Origin: Promerops cafer
Taxonomy: Eukaryota; Chordata; Aves; Passeriformes; Nectariniidae
Length of the DNA stretch: 64,000 nucleotides
Direction: 5' to 3'
NCBI GenBank assembly: GCA_013398275.1
Contig: VZSE01004866.1
Coordinates: 2,498,783-2,562,782, forward strand
Shown here: positions 1 through 14,645 of the stretch, piece by piece
Layout: each line of letters begins with the position of its first letter
Position numbering within the stretch: the stretch's first letter is position 1
Made by a program: the position numbers and the translations under genes
The notes under the pieces: generated by a model
Told to the model about the DNA's origin: nothing
Databases searched by the model: none
Seen by the model: the letters and a program-made list of their open reading frames with translations, nothing else

Positions 1-66
1 TAAAAGAGCTTAGCTGCAAAATTTTAACTAAAGGCATTTCTTAAAGGAATTTTTAGAGTAGCTATT

Positions 67-116
67 AAAAACACATTGGCGAACAGCTTAGAGTAACTGT
101 TAGCCAATGTGTTTTT
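67..116. repeat. 20-bp-stem hairpin
   Basis: The arms at 67-86 and 97-116 are inverted copies with a single mismatch (81 against 102) and a 10-base loop. The core aaacacattggc pairs with gccaatgtgttt. It could be the centre of an old palindromic DNA transposon or a hairpin RNA gene. I see no target duplication around it. Confidence 0.7.
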
Positions 117-3100
117 TATCACAACCCAACACAATAAAGTGTCAGCTAGCTCTGCATTTCATTGTTAGGAAAAAGGCTTTAATTAAAGAGCAAGTCTACA
201 CATGTGTTTTTAAATACTATGAGCCTGATTTTCTTCAAATTCATTGTTTCTTCCAATTCTTTAGGTATGCATTTGAAAGATGAGAAGGGCAGTCAGCACT
301 ATTTGGAAGTTTCAAATAAGTATTTTGAGAAAATAAATACATTTAAATGTCACAGAAACAGACTAACTCTAAAAATAGGAGGTATGAGGCAGAAAAGTGG
401 TACTTTTTGACGAAACAGAGGAGGTATCCCTCTAAATAGGGATAGATTAATAGGCTGAGTAAATGGAAATATTTGCAACTCATTTTAGATATTTATCAAG
501 ATAGTTTTGTAGGTAGATGTGTACAAGATCTCCAGAATTTGTTTCAGGCCCATTCAGAAATAAAATCTGACACAATACTTTGATTTAGATTTCAGACTCA
601 TCTTGGTGACACAGTCATTAGTTTATCCAGCAGCATAAAAAGTGAACAGCAAGTGCCCTAAACTTCCTCCCACAGACTAAGAAAGTGAGAGGAAAAATTC
701 TCTGTCATTCCACGCTGATGATTTTTAGACAGAATTTCCCACTCACCTTAGCAAGGTGATAATTAAAAAATCTCTGCCAAGGAACACAACCTCCTCACTG
801 GACCCCCGCAGCTCTCAACACACCTGCTGCTGGAATTTGATATCCTGTATCTAGAGCATCACAAGTGTTGGGGAGATTTGTGTTAGGAAAAAGTACACAG
901 TTGCACAGAGATTAAATTCTTTGCAAGTCTTTTTTTTTTTTTTTAATTCTAAGAAAAAAGAAGAGAGAATCCTGCATTTTGCTAAGTCTGAACATAAGGA
1001 CACAGACACAGCTTATGAACCATCTAGCCAAGCACCTGATGGCTACAGAAGAAATACCACACTATTGTGTCTCCAGTGGCTTACTACAGTTATTTTTTCA
1101 GCATTTGCAGTGATGTGGGAGCATTACAAAGTTTAATATTGCTTTTGACTTTTGGAGAGCAATGCCAGCCAATCCTCCTTGCACTAGCACATTATCTAAT
1201 CAAATATCCAAAAGTTATTTATACGACAGGCCAACACAGAGTGCAGTCTTACCAGCCCTAAATCAGGGTCGGGTTATGCTTTTGTATCTAGTACTCTCTC
1301 TAAATATGCTCAGCTTGAATGAGCTGTACCCTCTGCCTGTTGAGAAGGATTTCCCATGTGCATTTTGCAGGATTGATCCACACCCCACAGGGGATATCTC
1401 AGCTCAGGCTTTCTTTTTTTTTCCCCACAGAACACCAAGGTGCAGATCAGAGCTTGCCTGACATCCACAGCAGTTGCTGTGTATCTGTCAGTGTGTGTTC
1501 TGCACCACAAAGAAAGAGAATCCAGACTGCAGAAAACCCTTCTGCACACACCATCACCTTCCTCTGAATCCTGCTATGAGGAAAGCCTTTGTGCCCACTG
1601 TGTCACCCTCCCAGCATGGGCTGCCACCCAAACCCAAGGCTGGTACTGCCACCATCCCTTACTCATTGCCCTGTATCCTTCCTCCTCTTTCACATCCCAG
1701 TCGAGAATTTTCCTGCTTGGCGCTGGAGCTCAGCATTGATTTAACTCCCCAGATTTGGCAGCGTTTGTTTTCCCAGACCGACCGCCATCGATCTCATGGA
1801 AGGAAGCAAAGATCACGTGAGGAAAACCCAACACTCCCACACAGCACCGTGGAGCTCTCCTACAGCACTCACCAGCCTGTCCTTCGTGCCAGCCTACACC
1901 ACCTTCAAGCCCTTCAGCCCAGCTCCTGGGCAGATATTCTAGTGAGATGGACATTCACTGCAGAGCTTCATCAATGACACAGTCACTTCTGTGGTTGCAA
2001 AATACAGCCAAAATCTGAAAAAATATCCCCTCTAGTTCACACTTCTGTCTAGGTCAGTCACCAAAGTTGCTCTACATAAGCTAGAGATTGGGTGTTGGTA
2101 CAGCACTCAGTAGCCCTAAGAAGTAGAAACTCCCAATGAATGCTAAAAAAGACAGCTTCTACTCAGAATTAAGCTATGTCCCTAGACAGAAAGGGTGGTT
2201 CATCAGGCCACTGGTCTGGCCTCTGAAACAAATACATCAAGTTCTAAATATTATTTGATTTGATCCAAATGGATGCCTCCTCTGGGCCTGGCACTAACCA
2301 AGAAAAACCTGCGTGCTTCAAACAAGAAGCAGCGCCAGAATTGCAAAAGTCTTTTCCATAGAGCAGGGCAGTACCTCACCTTTTCTCTTCTGACTTAGTC
2401 CTAGTCTCACAGTCAGAGTGCCCAGAGCCTTCCCAGTTCCCCTGACTCCCAGAGAACAGTCTCTAGGATGTATTGTAATCGTGTAGATGCAAAATGGTTA
2501 TGTGGATCACTGAAGGCATCTTCCACCGATCTGTGATGCGTTTCAAGAACTTTACAAGCCAGAAAACAACATGCATCAAGCAATGAAAATGAAGGAATTT
2601 TTTTTCCTATGTGGTTTATATAAAAAATTTTGGCCCACTTAAAACAGACACCCTCAATTAAAATTTCATCTGCCTACAATGAGGCAGTGGTTTTCTTATG
2701 ACTGATTCATTATTGCACAGACTTGATTTTTAGTAAGGGAAAAAAGGGAGTTCACTGGTATGGAATTGTTTCTCAGATAAAGTAAGGAAAACTGATATAA
2801 CAAAAAGGAAGAATTCTTTTAACTATGGCTATATGGGGCATAATTATTCTGCAACAGAAACAATCATGAACTCCTCTCTCTCAGTGATTATCTCAACCAT
2901 CTCTCTGAACAGTACGAGCAAAAAATTCCTCCGTACCTTCCTTCCTTTAATGAGGACTATGGGGAACAGCAGAGACATCAGACTCTTTACATGCTTACCT
3001 CTCCCATATGTCCCACAGATGCCAAAACTCAAAAATTTCCCTTCCCTGATGTCAAAATAAATATGAAAAAGGATTTTCACAAACACAGAAGAGATGGGGA

Positions 3101-6100
3101 AAGGAAAATTGGACAGCTTTTCGGTGGATATGATAGGTAATTCAGATGAGACCGAAAAAAAATTGCTTTAGAATCCAGCTCAGTTTTCAGGATGAGTGAC
3201 ACTGCTGAACAAGGGAGGAATGCACAATAGGTGGTGCAACAAGAGTAGGACAGATGTCTACTGACACGTAGGCAGAGCTGAACAAGCTTTATGCATTCAG
3301 GGACCAGGCAGTTCTCTGGCAGCTTTTGAGAAATACATGAAACACATGGAAAGCTGTGTGCCATGGAGCCAGCAGGAGTAGAGTCTGGACACGGTGATCA
3401 CAGGGGTCCTTTCCAACCTGTGTTTAAATCTCTTGGCAGAAAAACCCTCTGTTCCTATGACCATCCTTGCAGCTTTCATATGTCCTATTTCTACTTCTCC
3501 TGTATTCAAAACAGAGCTATCACACTGTGCAACATTTGGGTACATGGTGGATTTACACACAAATCTTTTTTTTTGTTTATTTTGGTTCTTCTTTAAAGTC
3601 TTTTACATCCTATTTATCATCCTGATCACTCCTAAGGATTGAGCTGATACCTTCCAAGAACTACTCACAATGACAACAAGATATTTTCCTCAATGGTGAT
3701 GTCTCTGTGGATGCCTATGTATGGTTCTTTTCCCTTTCTGCATTACTTTGCAGATGTCTAGATTAGGTGAAAAAATGGAGAATATTCACAGCCAGTTTTA
3801 ATTTTAACCTACCTTGAAAATTTCTTACTGGTGAGTTTGTGAATTCTCCTTTTTTCCCTAGAGCTTTAGTAGGTAATTTAACAATAGAGAGACCAACAGA
3901 GATTCTTGCCACCTGGTGATGTCCTGTAATTTGAAAAAGCATGACTCAATCTCCACCCTCTATTTTACCTTTACCTAATTAGAACCATGACCAGTTCAAA
4001 ACTACAGAAACACATTCCCTTTTATACCTTGACTGTTTAGGGTGTTTGATGACTACTGACAAGGGACCTTGGAAGTACAGCTATGCCTCATGAGCTGAAT
4101 CACCTCTGCACAAGGGCTGCTGGGCTTCAAAGTACACAGATATGTGACAGCTTCCTTCTACAAAATTCATTTTTACATTGACCCAATTAACAAGTCTTCA
4201 TTTTATTTTCCATAAATTTGGCCAAGGCAGGCTCAATTTACCAGTGTAGCCAGCCCTTTAAACATCAGTTGCATTTGCTACCTTCACTTGCCACATCAAT
4301 TATTTATTATATCAAAGGAAACCATTAATTTTAAAACTCCACATTTGGGATTCTTGGGTGGCTACCATGGCTACCACCTATTTTTATCAATAGTATTACG
4401 CATTTATCCAATTGTTCTAAACCTGTTCTGCTGACACTTCAGTTTAAAACACACTTTTACATGCTTTCAGATACCAAAATTCTCCAGCAAAGAGAGCTCC
4501 CTGAGATGTTTTATAATGAACAGCAAAGTAAAGATTTATTTAGCCTTGCTGTAACAGCCCAGTGTTCTTATTACAGTGCAATTGCCTATCAAGCCTGCTG
4601 ATGGACAGGCTCCCTACCCTTCATGTGTTTGAAGGGGTTTTCTCATTGTTTCTATGAGTTTTACAAGTTCCTCCTCAAAATTGATTTTACCTGCCTTGTT
4701 TAACTTGCCTTATTTAACTTGCCTGTATGCTCTTTTCTATTTTCTCTGTTCAAACACAACCTCCACTTTCTGAAAGATATCTTTGCACTCCTAACATCAT
4801 CCTGCTCTTCTACTGAACAACACCAGCTTTTCAGAGTCCTCCTCAATCCTCTTGATAGAAGAGGATACACACTTCTTTGAGCTCATATTATAAAGTTTTC
4901 TCACCAGCTGCCTGTTCTCTGCAAGTATCTTACCCTTTTAGCTGCTCCTTTGAACGGCAAAATTTATATAATCGTTCATATGTTTACCTAGTCCACTTAT
5001 TAAAAATTGCATTGTTGGCACAGGGCCAAGGGAACTGAGTTTGTCATGGTCATTGCACATTGCTCTGGGTTAAAAGCAGCATTGTCTTCTCCCCATTACA
5101 TTAAATCACAGAATCATAGAACAATTTTGTGTTGTTTCACACCCCTGCATTGCTTTCCCTGTTGTCTCTCACATCAAGGTCCTTCTCCTTTTCTGATCCT
5201 CAGTTCAGTGTCTTTGGTATTTCTCCATTTACCTCTGCAGAGAAAGGCCCTTTCTTCCCTTGGACTTCACTGATCTCTCTGGATAACAAGCCTCTCAAAC
5301 AAATACCAGTCTCTCCTCAAAATTAAACTGCTCCGCTTGCCAAGGCAAGGGCAGCCCATATTTCCAAAACAGAGTCCTCATATTTTCTCAGCCAGCATTT
5401 TGGTATAGAATTTTCCAGACAGTTTCATGACCATGTTTCAGTCATCACTGTGCAATGATACCAATTACAAACACAGTCAACATCAGTATCAACACTGCCA
5501 CCTCCACGCCTCCCTGAGACAAGAAATGTATTCCTCTAGCCCTTTTTTCCCTTGTTTCCCACAAGAGAACTCAAGTTCCCTGGAAGGGCAGTTTCTTCAC
5601 ACCTCCAGGATAGTTTGGATGACAAGCCTAAGAAGATTAGCTTTTGTAATGCTTTCTAAAAGCCACTGTAAGGAGGATCACTGACACGGATGACTGATTT
5701 TCATCCAGGAGATTCTAGCATTGTTCCACTATCTCATGCATTTATTAGGATTTCATTTCCTTCTGGAGCCTCAAGGGAAATTTCATAATCAGCACACCTG
5801 GTATGTGTAGTATAAATAATTAAGGGGATGCCCTCTCTAACGATCTATGCAGCAAGGCTGTTCTGCTGTAAGAAACGGCCTGGATCACAGCCCTGTTAGA
5901 AGAAAGAACTATTAGGATAAGATCCTTTCCATTTCCAGACTCAAAAAACCTCATGAACATATTCTGAACCAAATAGAGTCAAGGTAGAGGGACCTACTCA
6001 ATCACTGTGTTTATGAGTTGTTTCAACATTATTCTTCCTATGCTGTCATCATAAATGGTACTCTGTCACCATTTTTCTATCCCACAATTTAATTTATTGC

Positions 6101-8559
6101 TTGCCTTAAGAAAAAAGATCATGACACCAATTTAGCTTATAATCACATCAAGAAAAACACTTTATGTGACAAATCTGGCAATAAGCCAGTGCTACATAAA
6201 GTGGTTTGATGATAAAAATACTTAGGGTAGACCATGTAAAAGAGGACAGAGACCATGAGATGCCCTCCACACTCGGTTTTATCTGTTCAACAGTTTGCAA
6301 GGGCAGTAGTTGTTACAGCCCAGGCTCTCGTGGTCTCTGGTGGTTTTTCCCTCAGAAATTAAGAGCATCAAAGTCCTCACAAAGTGGAGATTATTAGAAG
6401 AAGGAATTACTTTATTATCACAAATGGATAATGTATGCAGGACATACAAATCCATGTCTGACAGCTCACAGTAACATGGTGGTACCATCAGCACAATTGT
6501 GACCTGAAAGGGTTCTTTTGATTGGTTTGGGGTTTTTTCCCCTGAAAGTAAAGCCCTCAGTAGCTGGTGATGGTACAGAGATGGTACATCTGGAAACTTT
6601 CCCTTAAGTGCTCTGCTTTACCAAAATAACCCTTTGTTCCAAATTCTTCTTTCTGCTACCTTTGAACAAACCCTTGTCTTAATCTGTATTTATTACTTAC
6701 TCTACAGATCTCTCATTGGAAAGATTTATTTTCTTTCCCTAAATCCAAACTCAAGTTTTACTTTAAAGCTCCTAAAAAAGGTTTTATCATATCACGTGCT
6801 TCACTTTATGGTGCCATCTGTAACTAAATTACAGCACAGTAAATGACATATTTGTGATTTGGAATCCAGTTTTGCAGATAACAGAGGTTAAGCAGCTCAT
6901 TTAAATATGCCTCTTTGATACATAACTGAAATAGATTCAAACACTGAGATTTGCTCCCACTTTCCAACCCATTAATTGGATATAGGAAGTCAAATCAATA
7001 AAGTCAGCTTCACATCAAGGACTGTTTTGAACTCTGATTTTTTTTTTTTTCCAGCTGAAAAAATGATAATGAATCATTTGGCACCAGAATATTAGACCTG
7101 ATATGAACGGCACCAGACATGCAACATTGTGTAAACATACTCTCACCCTTTCAACTTGCCCAGTTACCTCAGGTCCATCTAAAGCTCTTACATGTTTTTC
7201 TAAAGCAGATGTGAAAGACCTATGACTAATTAAATCTATTGCTATTAGTGTGAGTAGGCCATACTTAAATTAAATTTTTAATAGGTTGTGAACCATAAGC
7301 ATATTCATTACCAGAATTTCTCTCTTTCTAGAAGATAATTGGATACCATAATTGGACTGATGGAGCACATCCTTACACCTGCATGTTGCTTCAGGGGGAC
7401 TCTGCTTGCATGCAAGGGTCCTTTAGAACCTCCAGTCACAGCATGATAAAGGATCACAGGATTACAGTCATTCTGCCAAGACAAAGAGTCACCTTAACTC
7501 TCTAACTTTGTCTTGGTAACATCAAAACCTTACCCCTCAGTTTTGAAACAGAGAAGGAAAAAGATACCAAGGTAGAAGGATCGAGGCACCCCATATAAAA
7601 TCCAGTATTTGGTTTCAGTGCAGGCCTCTTCTTATCCTACACAGAGCAGCAGGATGCACGGGATGTGTTAAACCCATTTCAGAAGGCTCAGCAAAAAGTG
7701 GGTTTCAGTTTAGGAGGTGATAACAGGTGGGCTCTGGGCATGTCTGGAGTGAACAGCACTAGTAGATCTTCACAAGCTGAGCAATATTTTCCCCCGCTTT
7801 GAGAAGTGAATGTGTGATTTGAAAAGGCACAGAACGGATTTACTTCCACAGAACAAGCACTTGGCAGCTTCCGGTGCTCTGTGCAACTCAGGACTCACCT
7901 TTCTCCTCTGCATGCTCCGCACGGCTCCAGGGGGATCCCCTGACCCTGCTCCCCTGAGCCCGGTCCCCCTGGTCTGCAGGGGCACAGCTCTTTGAGCCCC
8001 CTGACACCACCGTGCTGAGTGCTCCCGAGCCGTGGGGACTAAGGGGTTAACCCAGCTCGCAGGCATACATTAAACCCTACTAAGAGCATTCCACAGAAAT
8101 ACCATCCTGAGCCGGCAGCCCAGAAGGAATAGCCAACCTGACAAACTCTGTGTCCGGGCAACAGACAAATACACTGCCTTTTGAGATCAGCGGCGAGAGG
8201 GCATTTTGTGGGGCGCTCAGGAACCCTTCGAAACCCAGGGCACGGAAAGCGACCCATTGTATGGACAGCTGCATGGGAAAGCCATTTATGCAGTGCTCGC
8301 TGTGAAAGTTGTACTTCGCTTTAAGCAGACTCATTTCGAGTTCTACGACCTGTTTAAAAGGCAAAATACTTCCTCATTCATTTTAAAAGCTGTGGCTCTG
8401 TCCCCCCTTCTCTTTGCACAACATGTGGTAAAGACACACACTTACAGAACCTGTAGCTGTGCGTATCCCAGACACTGATCTCTATCAGGCTTTATAAACC
8501 AGAGCTTTAGCAGCCTCTCAGGAGTTTGCTGTAAAAGCAATTGGAACTGCAATTAACAA
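117..8559. other. Intergenic DNA, no gene recognised
   Basis: Both strands lack any reading frame or exon that I recognise. The longest frame, 1474-1977 on the plus strand, is cysteine-, histidine- and proline-rich low-information sequence without a known domain. A few bases at 5107-5121 resemble the tip of a CR1 3' end. A run of T at 928-944 and another near 7040 are simple repeats. Confidence 0.6.
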
Positions 8560-8720
8560 CAGCACATCTTAGGATAGGGAAAGACTTCTAACTAGAAGCT
8601 AATTAGGAGGGCAAACACTGAAGCTTGTTAGCTGAGATGCTAATGAGAATTATACTTGAGTGGCAGCAGACTAGCTATTCAGAGTTAATTAGAAACCTCA
8701 GCTGATAGTATATTGCTCTT
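8560..8720. promoter_or_regulatory. TAAT-rich block, possible conserved non-coding element
   Basis: In 160 bases there are many TAAT/ATTA cores (gctaattagg, atgctaatgag, gagttaattag, caattaac) and CAGCTG-type E-box words (tcagctga). No repeat family is evident. Such clustering of homeodomain-type sites is typical of developmental enhancers, but no function can be shown from one sequence. Confidence 0.25.
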
Positions 8721-11700
8721 AAGAGCTTTCAAAACAAACAACTGGAAAAACTGTCCTGCAGCTAAAGATCCAGCATGCCATGTTGAGTAATTCATGGGCA
8801 CGGGGAACAGCCAGAAGATTACACTTAGGCATCAGGGTAATTTAACAGCATGTGGAATGGAAGAGAGGAGGTTTCTAGGAGGTGCACGTCGTGGATTTTC
8901 AAAGGATCTGTTCATCCGTGGGTGGCAACTCTGATACTGCATTACGCAGTGCTGGTGAAAACAGCACCCAGCCGCACCAGAGGGTGAGCAAGGGAGCTGC
9001 CACATGCCCAGAGTATCCTCTCCAGCCTTGTGCAGAGGTGGGATAAGGACCTGGGCTGGCTCAACAGCACCTGGCAGCATTCCTATCCCATCCCCAGGCT
9101 CTCCCACCCCAGCCCTCAGCTCTCATCCAGGAAAGCTGCTGCTGGGAGCTGTACCAGGTGAAGCTGCAGCTGTGTGCAAGTTGCTCTCACCATGCCTTTG
9201 CCTTCCTGGGGCAGAGGAGGGGTTTACTCTCCCCCTCTCTTTGTGCAGTGAGGGGGCAAAGAGTAAATCAGGGCTCTTAGAGAGGAAAAACCTGTTAAAT
9301 GTAACGTGCCTGCAATGGGGATGGTGAAGTGGTAAGTGGCCTTACCTGGGCTGAGTTGCATGGCTGATTCCTGCTCTGAGCAGAGCCAGGGAGGCTAAGC
9401 AAAGGGGCTGCGTGTTTAAATGTTTCCTCTGTGCCTGATTGGAAGCACAAGAGCCAGTCAGGGGCAGGGGAGAGGCTGCTAAACTCAAAGTAGGTTGCTT
9501 GTTTCAGGAAAAGGTTGGATACTGGAGAACCTCCACACTGCGCTCATGAAAACACATGAAAACGTTCGGTCTCACAGAGGAGAGAAATGCTCCAGAATAA
9601 TTGGGGGATTTTCAGTTTTGCAGAGGCCCTGTTTGCATTAAAACTTGCAGCAATTTAAGCAAAACCTGATTTAAATTCTATTTATTGAAGCCAATTGCAA
9701 ACCCATCTGGATACTCTTAAACAGATTCAGCTTTCCAAAAGAAAAAACACTGCAAATCAGATTTCAATTAAAGCACAGAGGAGCATCCACAAATGGTTTT
9801 ACACCAGTGTAATTAAATAGATTTTAAAGTTTAACTTTAGTTTAACTAACGATTTCAAAGTTTAACTTAAAACAAATGTGACTTTTAATGCAGATGTGAC
9901 CTGGCAGTCACTGGCTGTTGGTATATGGGAGGGCAGGGAACTTCACATACTGAAACCTCTCTGTGAGAGTCCTGGGAGTGAATACCTGTAAATACACCCT
10001 TCACACAAGCCTTTTAGCATCTGCAGTGGCAAGTGTGTGAAAGTTTAAAAATTAAGAGTAGACACTAACACTGTCTACTATAATCCATACATCCATTTCT
10101 TTCTTAAAGGAAAAAAAAAAAAAGTCCTGGTGCATAAGCAGTATCCTGAAGAGACAAATTTACTTCAGTAGAGCTTTGGGAACCCTAATTTTCACTCAGT
10201 GTATTTGAAACAAGGGTCCTGGATTGTGGTTATTCAGGTTTAACAGGACTTGGAAACCCTGACTGAAGCTAAAGGCAAAATTCCCCCCACACCAGAGTGA
10301 TGTAGCTCTGGGCTTGACGATGCTGCAGCTCGCTGGAGATCATCCCAGCCACAGTTCTGCTGGGCTCAGCAGGAGCAGTCCACTGGTGACCAGGACATGA
10401 TGGGAGGTTTCACAGACCGTTTCAAAACCCATTTCAAACGCACCAGCGGCTGGCGCCTGCCACCCCAGAGCTGGATGCACAGGCTGGGAGTCGCCTTGCA
10501 CAGCTTCTCTGGGTTTAGTGTTATTATTAAGTATAAAAAGATGCTTGGCAACTCAAACCAGGCTAAATAAAAGCAGCAGAAAAGATTTAAGTAACTCATA
10601 TTAATGCTTCGGAGAAGATTTACTAGTGGGTAACTAAGGGTAGGGATAGTGGTACCTGTAGGCAGTGCTAACAAAGTGCCTGGACACAATCCAGCCAGCA
10701 CAGCACCACAATGAAAGGCAGCTGCTGTCCTCTACACCCATCACTTAGGACTTCTGGTAGATTTTCCCTGTATGATAGACTATGAAAGGAGCCTTCCCAG
10801 AGTGCAGCCCAGCTTGGAAGCAAACCAGGGTGAGGCTCTGGGTGTTTCTAGGGTTTATATTGCTGACAGCAGGCAGGTACAGCCGTAGGAACAGGTGAGC
10901 AGAGCTTGGATTTGGCCATAGACTTGTTTGCATCTGTTTTCCTTTTGTGACCATCCCAGTGCCTGGAGAGGAAGGCTGGGACACTGGTATCAGACACAGC
11001 ATCATCCACAGGGTGTGTATCTCCAAGGAGTACTGGACAGTAATTCCAGTGCCTGAGCTTACAGTAAAAAAGTATGTACCTGCAAACTGATCATTAAAAG
11101 GTCAGAATCATAGCTAAAAATCAGTTCTCTGGATACTTTATGTTACCTTGCTAAGCAATCTCCTTGCTCCTCAGACTCCCCAAGCACAGCAGTAATTTTC
11201 CCCCACGGATTCAGGAGGATGACAGACAGTCTTTTAACATACTAGCAAGCAAGCTGTAACTTTCCCCATTTGTAATGTGTGCTTGTTGTCATCTTCCCTC
11301 TGCAGGGATAAATGTACAGCTCTAACCCTGAATTTCATCTATTTACTGTCTCCTGACTGTGAATCTCTTTCAGTATTGCTAACTTCACACTGGCCTGCAC
11401 ACAGCATCCAACTCCACAATAGCCCAATTTTCCTTTCAGGCTGATGATCTCCTGCTGCAGCAGCATCAGCTCCCGCTGCCAAGGAGCCCTCCCTGCCAGC
11501 CCTCCTCTCCTGGCCCACGCTGTACACCTGCAGCAAAACACAATCTGTGGCAGATTTTACCTCTTTTCCCCCCCAGAACTGGGCTGCTGCTTGGCTTGCA
11601 CTGCAGCTCCCTGGGGACCAGCATTTTAGCTCTGCAGGACATATTACCCCAGGTCTCTCTCTTGTAATGGTTTTAATTTTTTATCATGCTCAGAGCACTG

Positions 11701-13689
11701 CCTGCTGTCTCTTAAGCTTTCGTATGCACTGGGGAATTTCTTTTGCTTGGCAAATATTCATGGGTTTATCAAAGATTATGTCTTGGTTTGCTAATAATGG
11801 GGTTTCTAGTAATGCCTCTGAATTGACTTTTTTTCCCCTAATTCGCAGTCTGATCTCTCACAACTGACATAATGCTCCAAAATTGCAACACTGCACCTTT
11901 AATCTTAGATCACTCACCAGTCCTCTTTTTCTTCAGGGAAGAAAAGAGAGGAAAAAAAGGTAGTATCAGGAGCAGAAGTCTCTTCTTTGTTGAAGTCTTT
12001 GGCCTCAGGTCAAGAAGCCTTTTCATGGGAAAGCCCTGCCTTCCCTGGAGAACTTACATAAAACCCCATTCTCTGCTGCTACCTTCACCTCTGTGCCCTC
12101 TGAAGGCAGGGGCTGTATCTGTTTTCCTGTGCTGCTTCCTTCCCTCCACATTTATTTTTTGCTAATCAAGTACAGCTATTGCATCACCTGTGAGGTGACT
12201 AAAGGAACTTTCAGCCTAAAGAAACTAGTTAATTCATGATGCTGTTTTCACTGTTCTATGAATTATTAGCATCTGTTTTGTCTGGCTATGTATTACTAAA
12301 ACAATTTGGCCACAGTTTAATATAGGTAGGTTTCTACTTTCACATGTGTGAATCAGTGCTGTATTTTTGGCATGACCTGTAATCCCAGCATGCTGGAATG
12401 CCAAAGCACCCCGTATGCCACTTATTCTGTCCTTACCACACAACAATCATGCTGTCATTCGATTTTCACTTGGCTTCCTGCAAGTTTCTCTTCTCTCACC
12501 TAGGCAGAGGAAGTCCCAGGACCCCACATATCCATGTCTGCATCCCTGCCCACTGTGGTGATGGCAGCAGTGCTGCTTTCCCCGAGCACATGGCCCTGCT
12601 CTGCGCTTCACTAATAATTTCTGCTGCTTTGCACTACTCCTGCCTGTACAGTCTGATTCTCCAAGCCACCACTTGTGTCTCAATGCATTTCTCTTCTCTA
12701 ACTTTATTCATTGCATTTTACTTCCTCCCCTTGATGTCTTTGTGTCTTGCCTTTGCACAAACATAGGAACACTACTCAAAGCACTTTCCATTATGTCTCT
12801 GAGCTACCTCATAAATTTTCTTTGCTTGCACACTCCCTTTCTTCCCAGAAGTTCTACATAGGTCCTGCAGGCTGTGGGAGAAGGACAGGAGAATCCACGT
12901 GTTATATTCTGGGCAGAAGGAAGTTTACTGTACCCATGTCCTATCAAAAACTGCATCAGTGCAATGCTGGGGCAGAACTAACATATCCTGCTCCTCACTG
13001 GGACTTCTCATCCTGGCCTTGATTCTATAAGGGCAGCACTTGCAGTGATCACTGGGCTCACATCTGCCCAGTTTATACTTGTACAAACACCATCAGCAAG
13101 GATCACAGACATTAGTGATCTAACAACAAGTTCAAGTACTCTCCAGCATTTTTGCTCAATTTTTTATTCCCCTTAATCACTGCTGAGTTCATCTTGAACA
13201 TTTGTGAACATCTTGCATAGCTTGCATTTAACTGCTACTTTTCCTGATTCTTGTTAATACTTGTCAATTTTCCTATCAAAACTCATTAAAGGATTTTTTC
13301 CCTTCATTTTTCAAAAATAGGATTTTCCTTTAGCTTGGCAAGTCTATTCCTGTTCCCATTCTAATCCTGCTAGAGAATGTGCATTGCTCATTACCCTTAA
13401 CAACACATCTACTCTTTTTCTTGCTTTCCTTTTCCTGCATATCTGGCAGTTCTGCAGCTTTCCTCTTGTAAGTTGAATAAAGCTCAGTTTCTGCACCCAT
13501 TTCTTTTCCAGCAAGTCCAGCTGAGGCAGAAAGCCTAGGAACCTTCACCATGCCCTCCAGTTACAAAGCAATTCTGTATTTCTGGTTGTATCCACAGATA
13601 GATACAACAGCTGCCACAGCCAGCTCACGTCTGCCACCAGGTGCAAGCACAAAAAGGTACCTGCTCCAGAAGAACAACTCAGTTTTATT
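8721..13689. other. Intergenic DNA, no gene recognised
   Basis: Base composition is mixed, with GC-richer patches near 9000-9300 and 11400-11650. I see no exon with splice sites, no domain and no full repeat. The MSANTD1 gene that follows HTT in mammals was looked for by its SANT-domain residues and not found. Confidence 0.55.
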
Positions 13690-14645
13690 CCTGGGAGGGT
13701 AGGCCATATATCCACATGGAAGACAAGGTGGTGATCAGCAGCCAGCATGGATTCACTAAAGGTAAATCAAGCTTGACCACCTGACTGCCTTCTACAAGGG
13801 AACAGCTACCAGGATGGCTGAGGGGAGAGCAATGGATTTTGTCTACCTGGACTTCAGCAGGGCTTTAGACACCGTGTCTCACAACATCCTCGAAGGCAAA
13901 CTCAGGAGCTGTGGGCTGGGTGAGTGGGCAGTGAGGTGGACTGAGAACTGGCTGAGTGGCAGATCCCAGAGGGTTGTGATCAGTGGCACAGGGTCTCTAG
14001 TTGGAGACCTGTCACCAGTGGTGTCCCCCAGGGTACTGCACTTGGCCCTGTGTTAACTTGTTTATCAATGACTTGGATGAAGGAACAGATGCCTCCTCTG
14101 CAAGTTCCCCGCCAACACAAAGCTGGGAGGAGTGGCCAGTACTCCAGGGAGCTGTGCAGCCCTTCAGAAGGACCTCGATAGGCTGGAGAGATGGGCAGAG
14201 AGGAACTGTCTGAAATTCAGCAAGGGCAAATGCAGGGTCCTACACCTGGGGAGGAACAACCCCATGGACCAGCATAGGCTGGGGGCTGACCTCCTGGAAG
14301 GCAGCTCTGCAGAGAAGGACCTGGGGATCCTGGTGGACACAAGCTGTCCACGGGCCAGCAGTGTGTCCTTGTGGCTAAGAAGGCCAATGGAGTCCTGCGG
14401 TGCGTTAGGAGGAGCAGTGCCAGCAGGTCAAGGGAGGTGATCCTGCCCCTCTGCTCAGCCCTGGTGAGACACATCTGGAGTGCTGTGTCCAGTTCTGGGC
14501 TCCTCAGGACAAGAGAGACATGGAGATCCTGGAGTGAGTCCAGCGAAGTGTGACAAAGATGATGAAGGGTCTGGAGAGTCTCTCTTATAAGGAAAGGCTG
14601 AGGGAGCTGAGCCTGTTCAGCCTGAGAGGGGACCTCATCAATGTC
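13690..14645 (+). mobile_element. CR1 LINE, ORF2 reverse-transcriptase part (degenerate)
   Basis: The plus strand encodes recognisable CR1 reverse-transcriptase pieces: FVYLDFSRALDTVSHNIL, then GNWLSG-like and FINDLDEGT words in different frames. Frameshifts at about 14045 and 14130 break the frame, so it is dead. The same CR1 continues after the LTR inserted at 14646, and its 3' end is at about 16170. Confidence 0.9.

Noticed and set aside
1474..1977. Plus-strand reading frame of 167 codons
   Set aside because: No domain or splice context was recognised, it is rich in His, Pro, Ser and Cys, and overlapping frames on both strands are equally open. It is probably chance in a stop-poor GC-richer patch.
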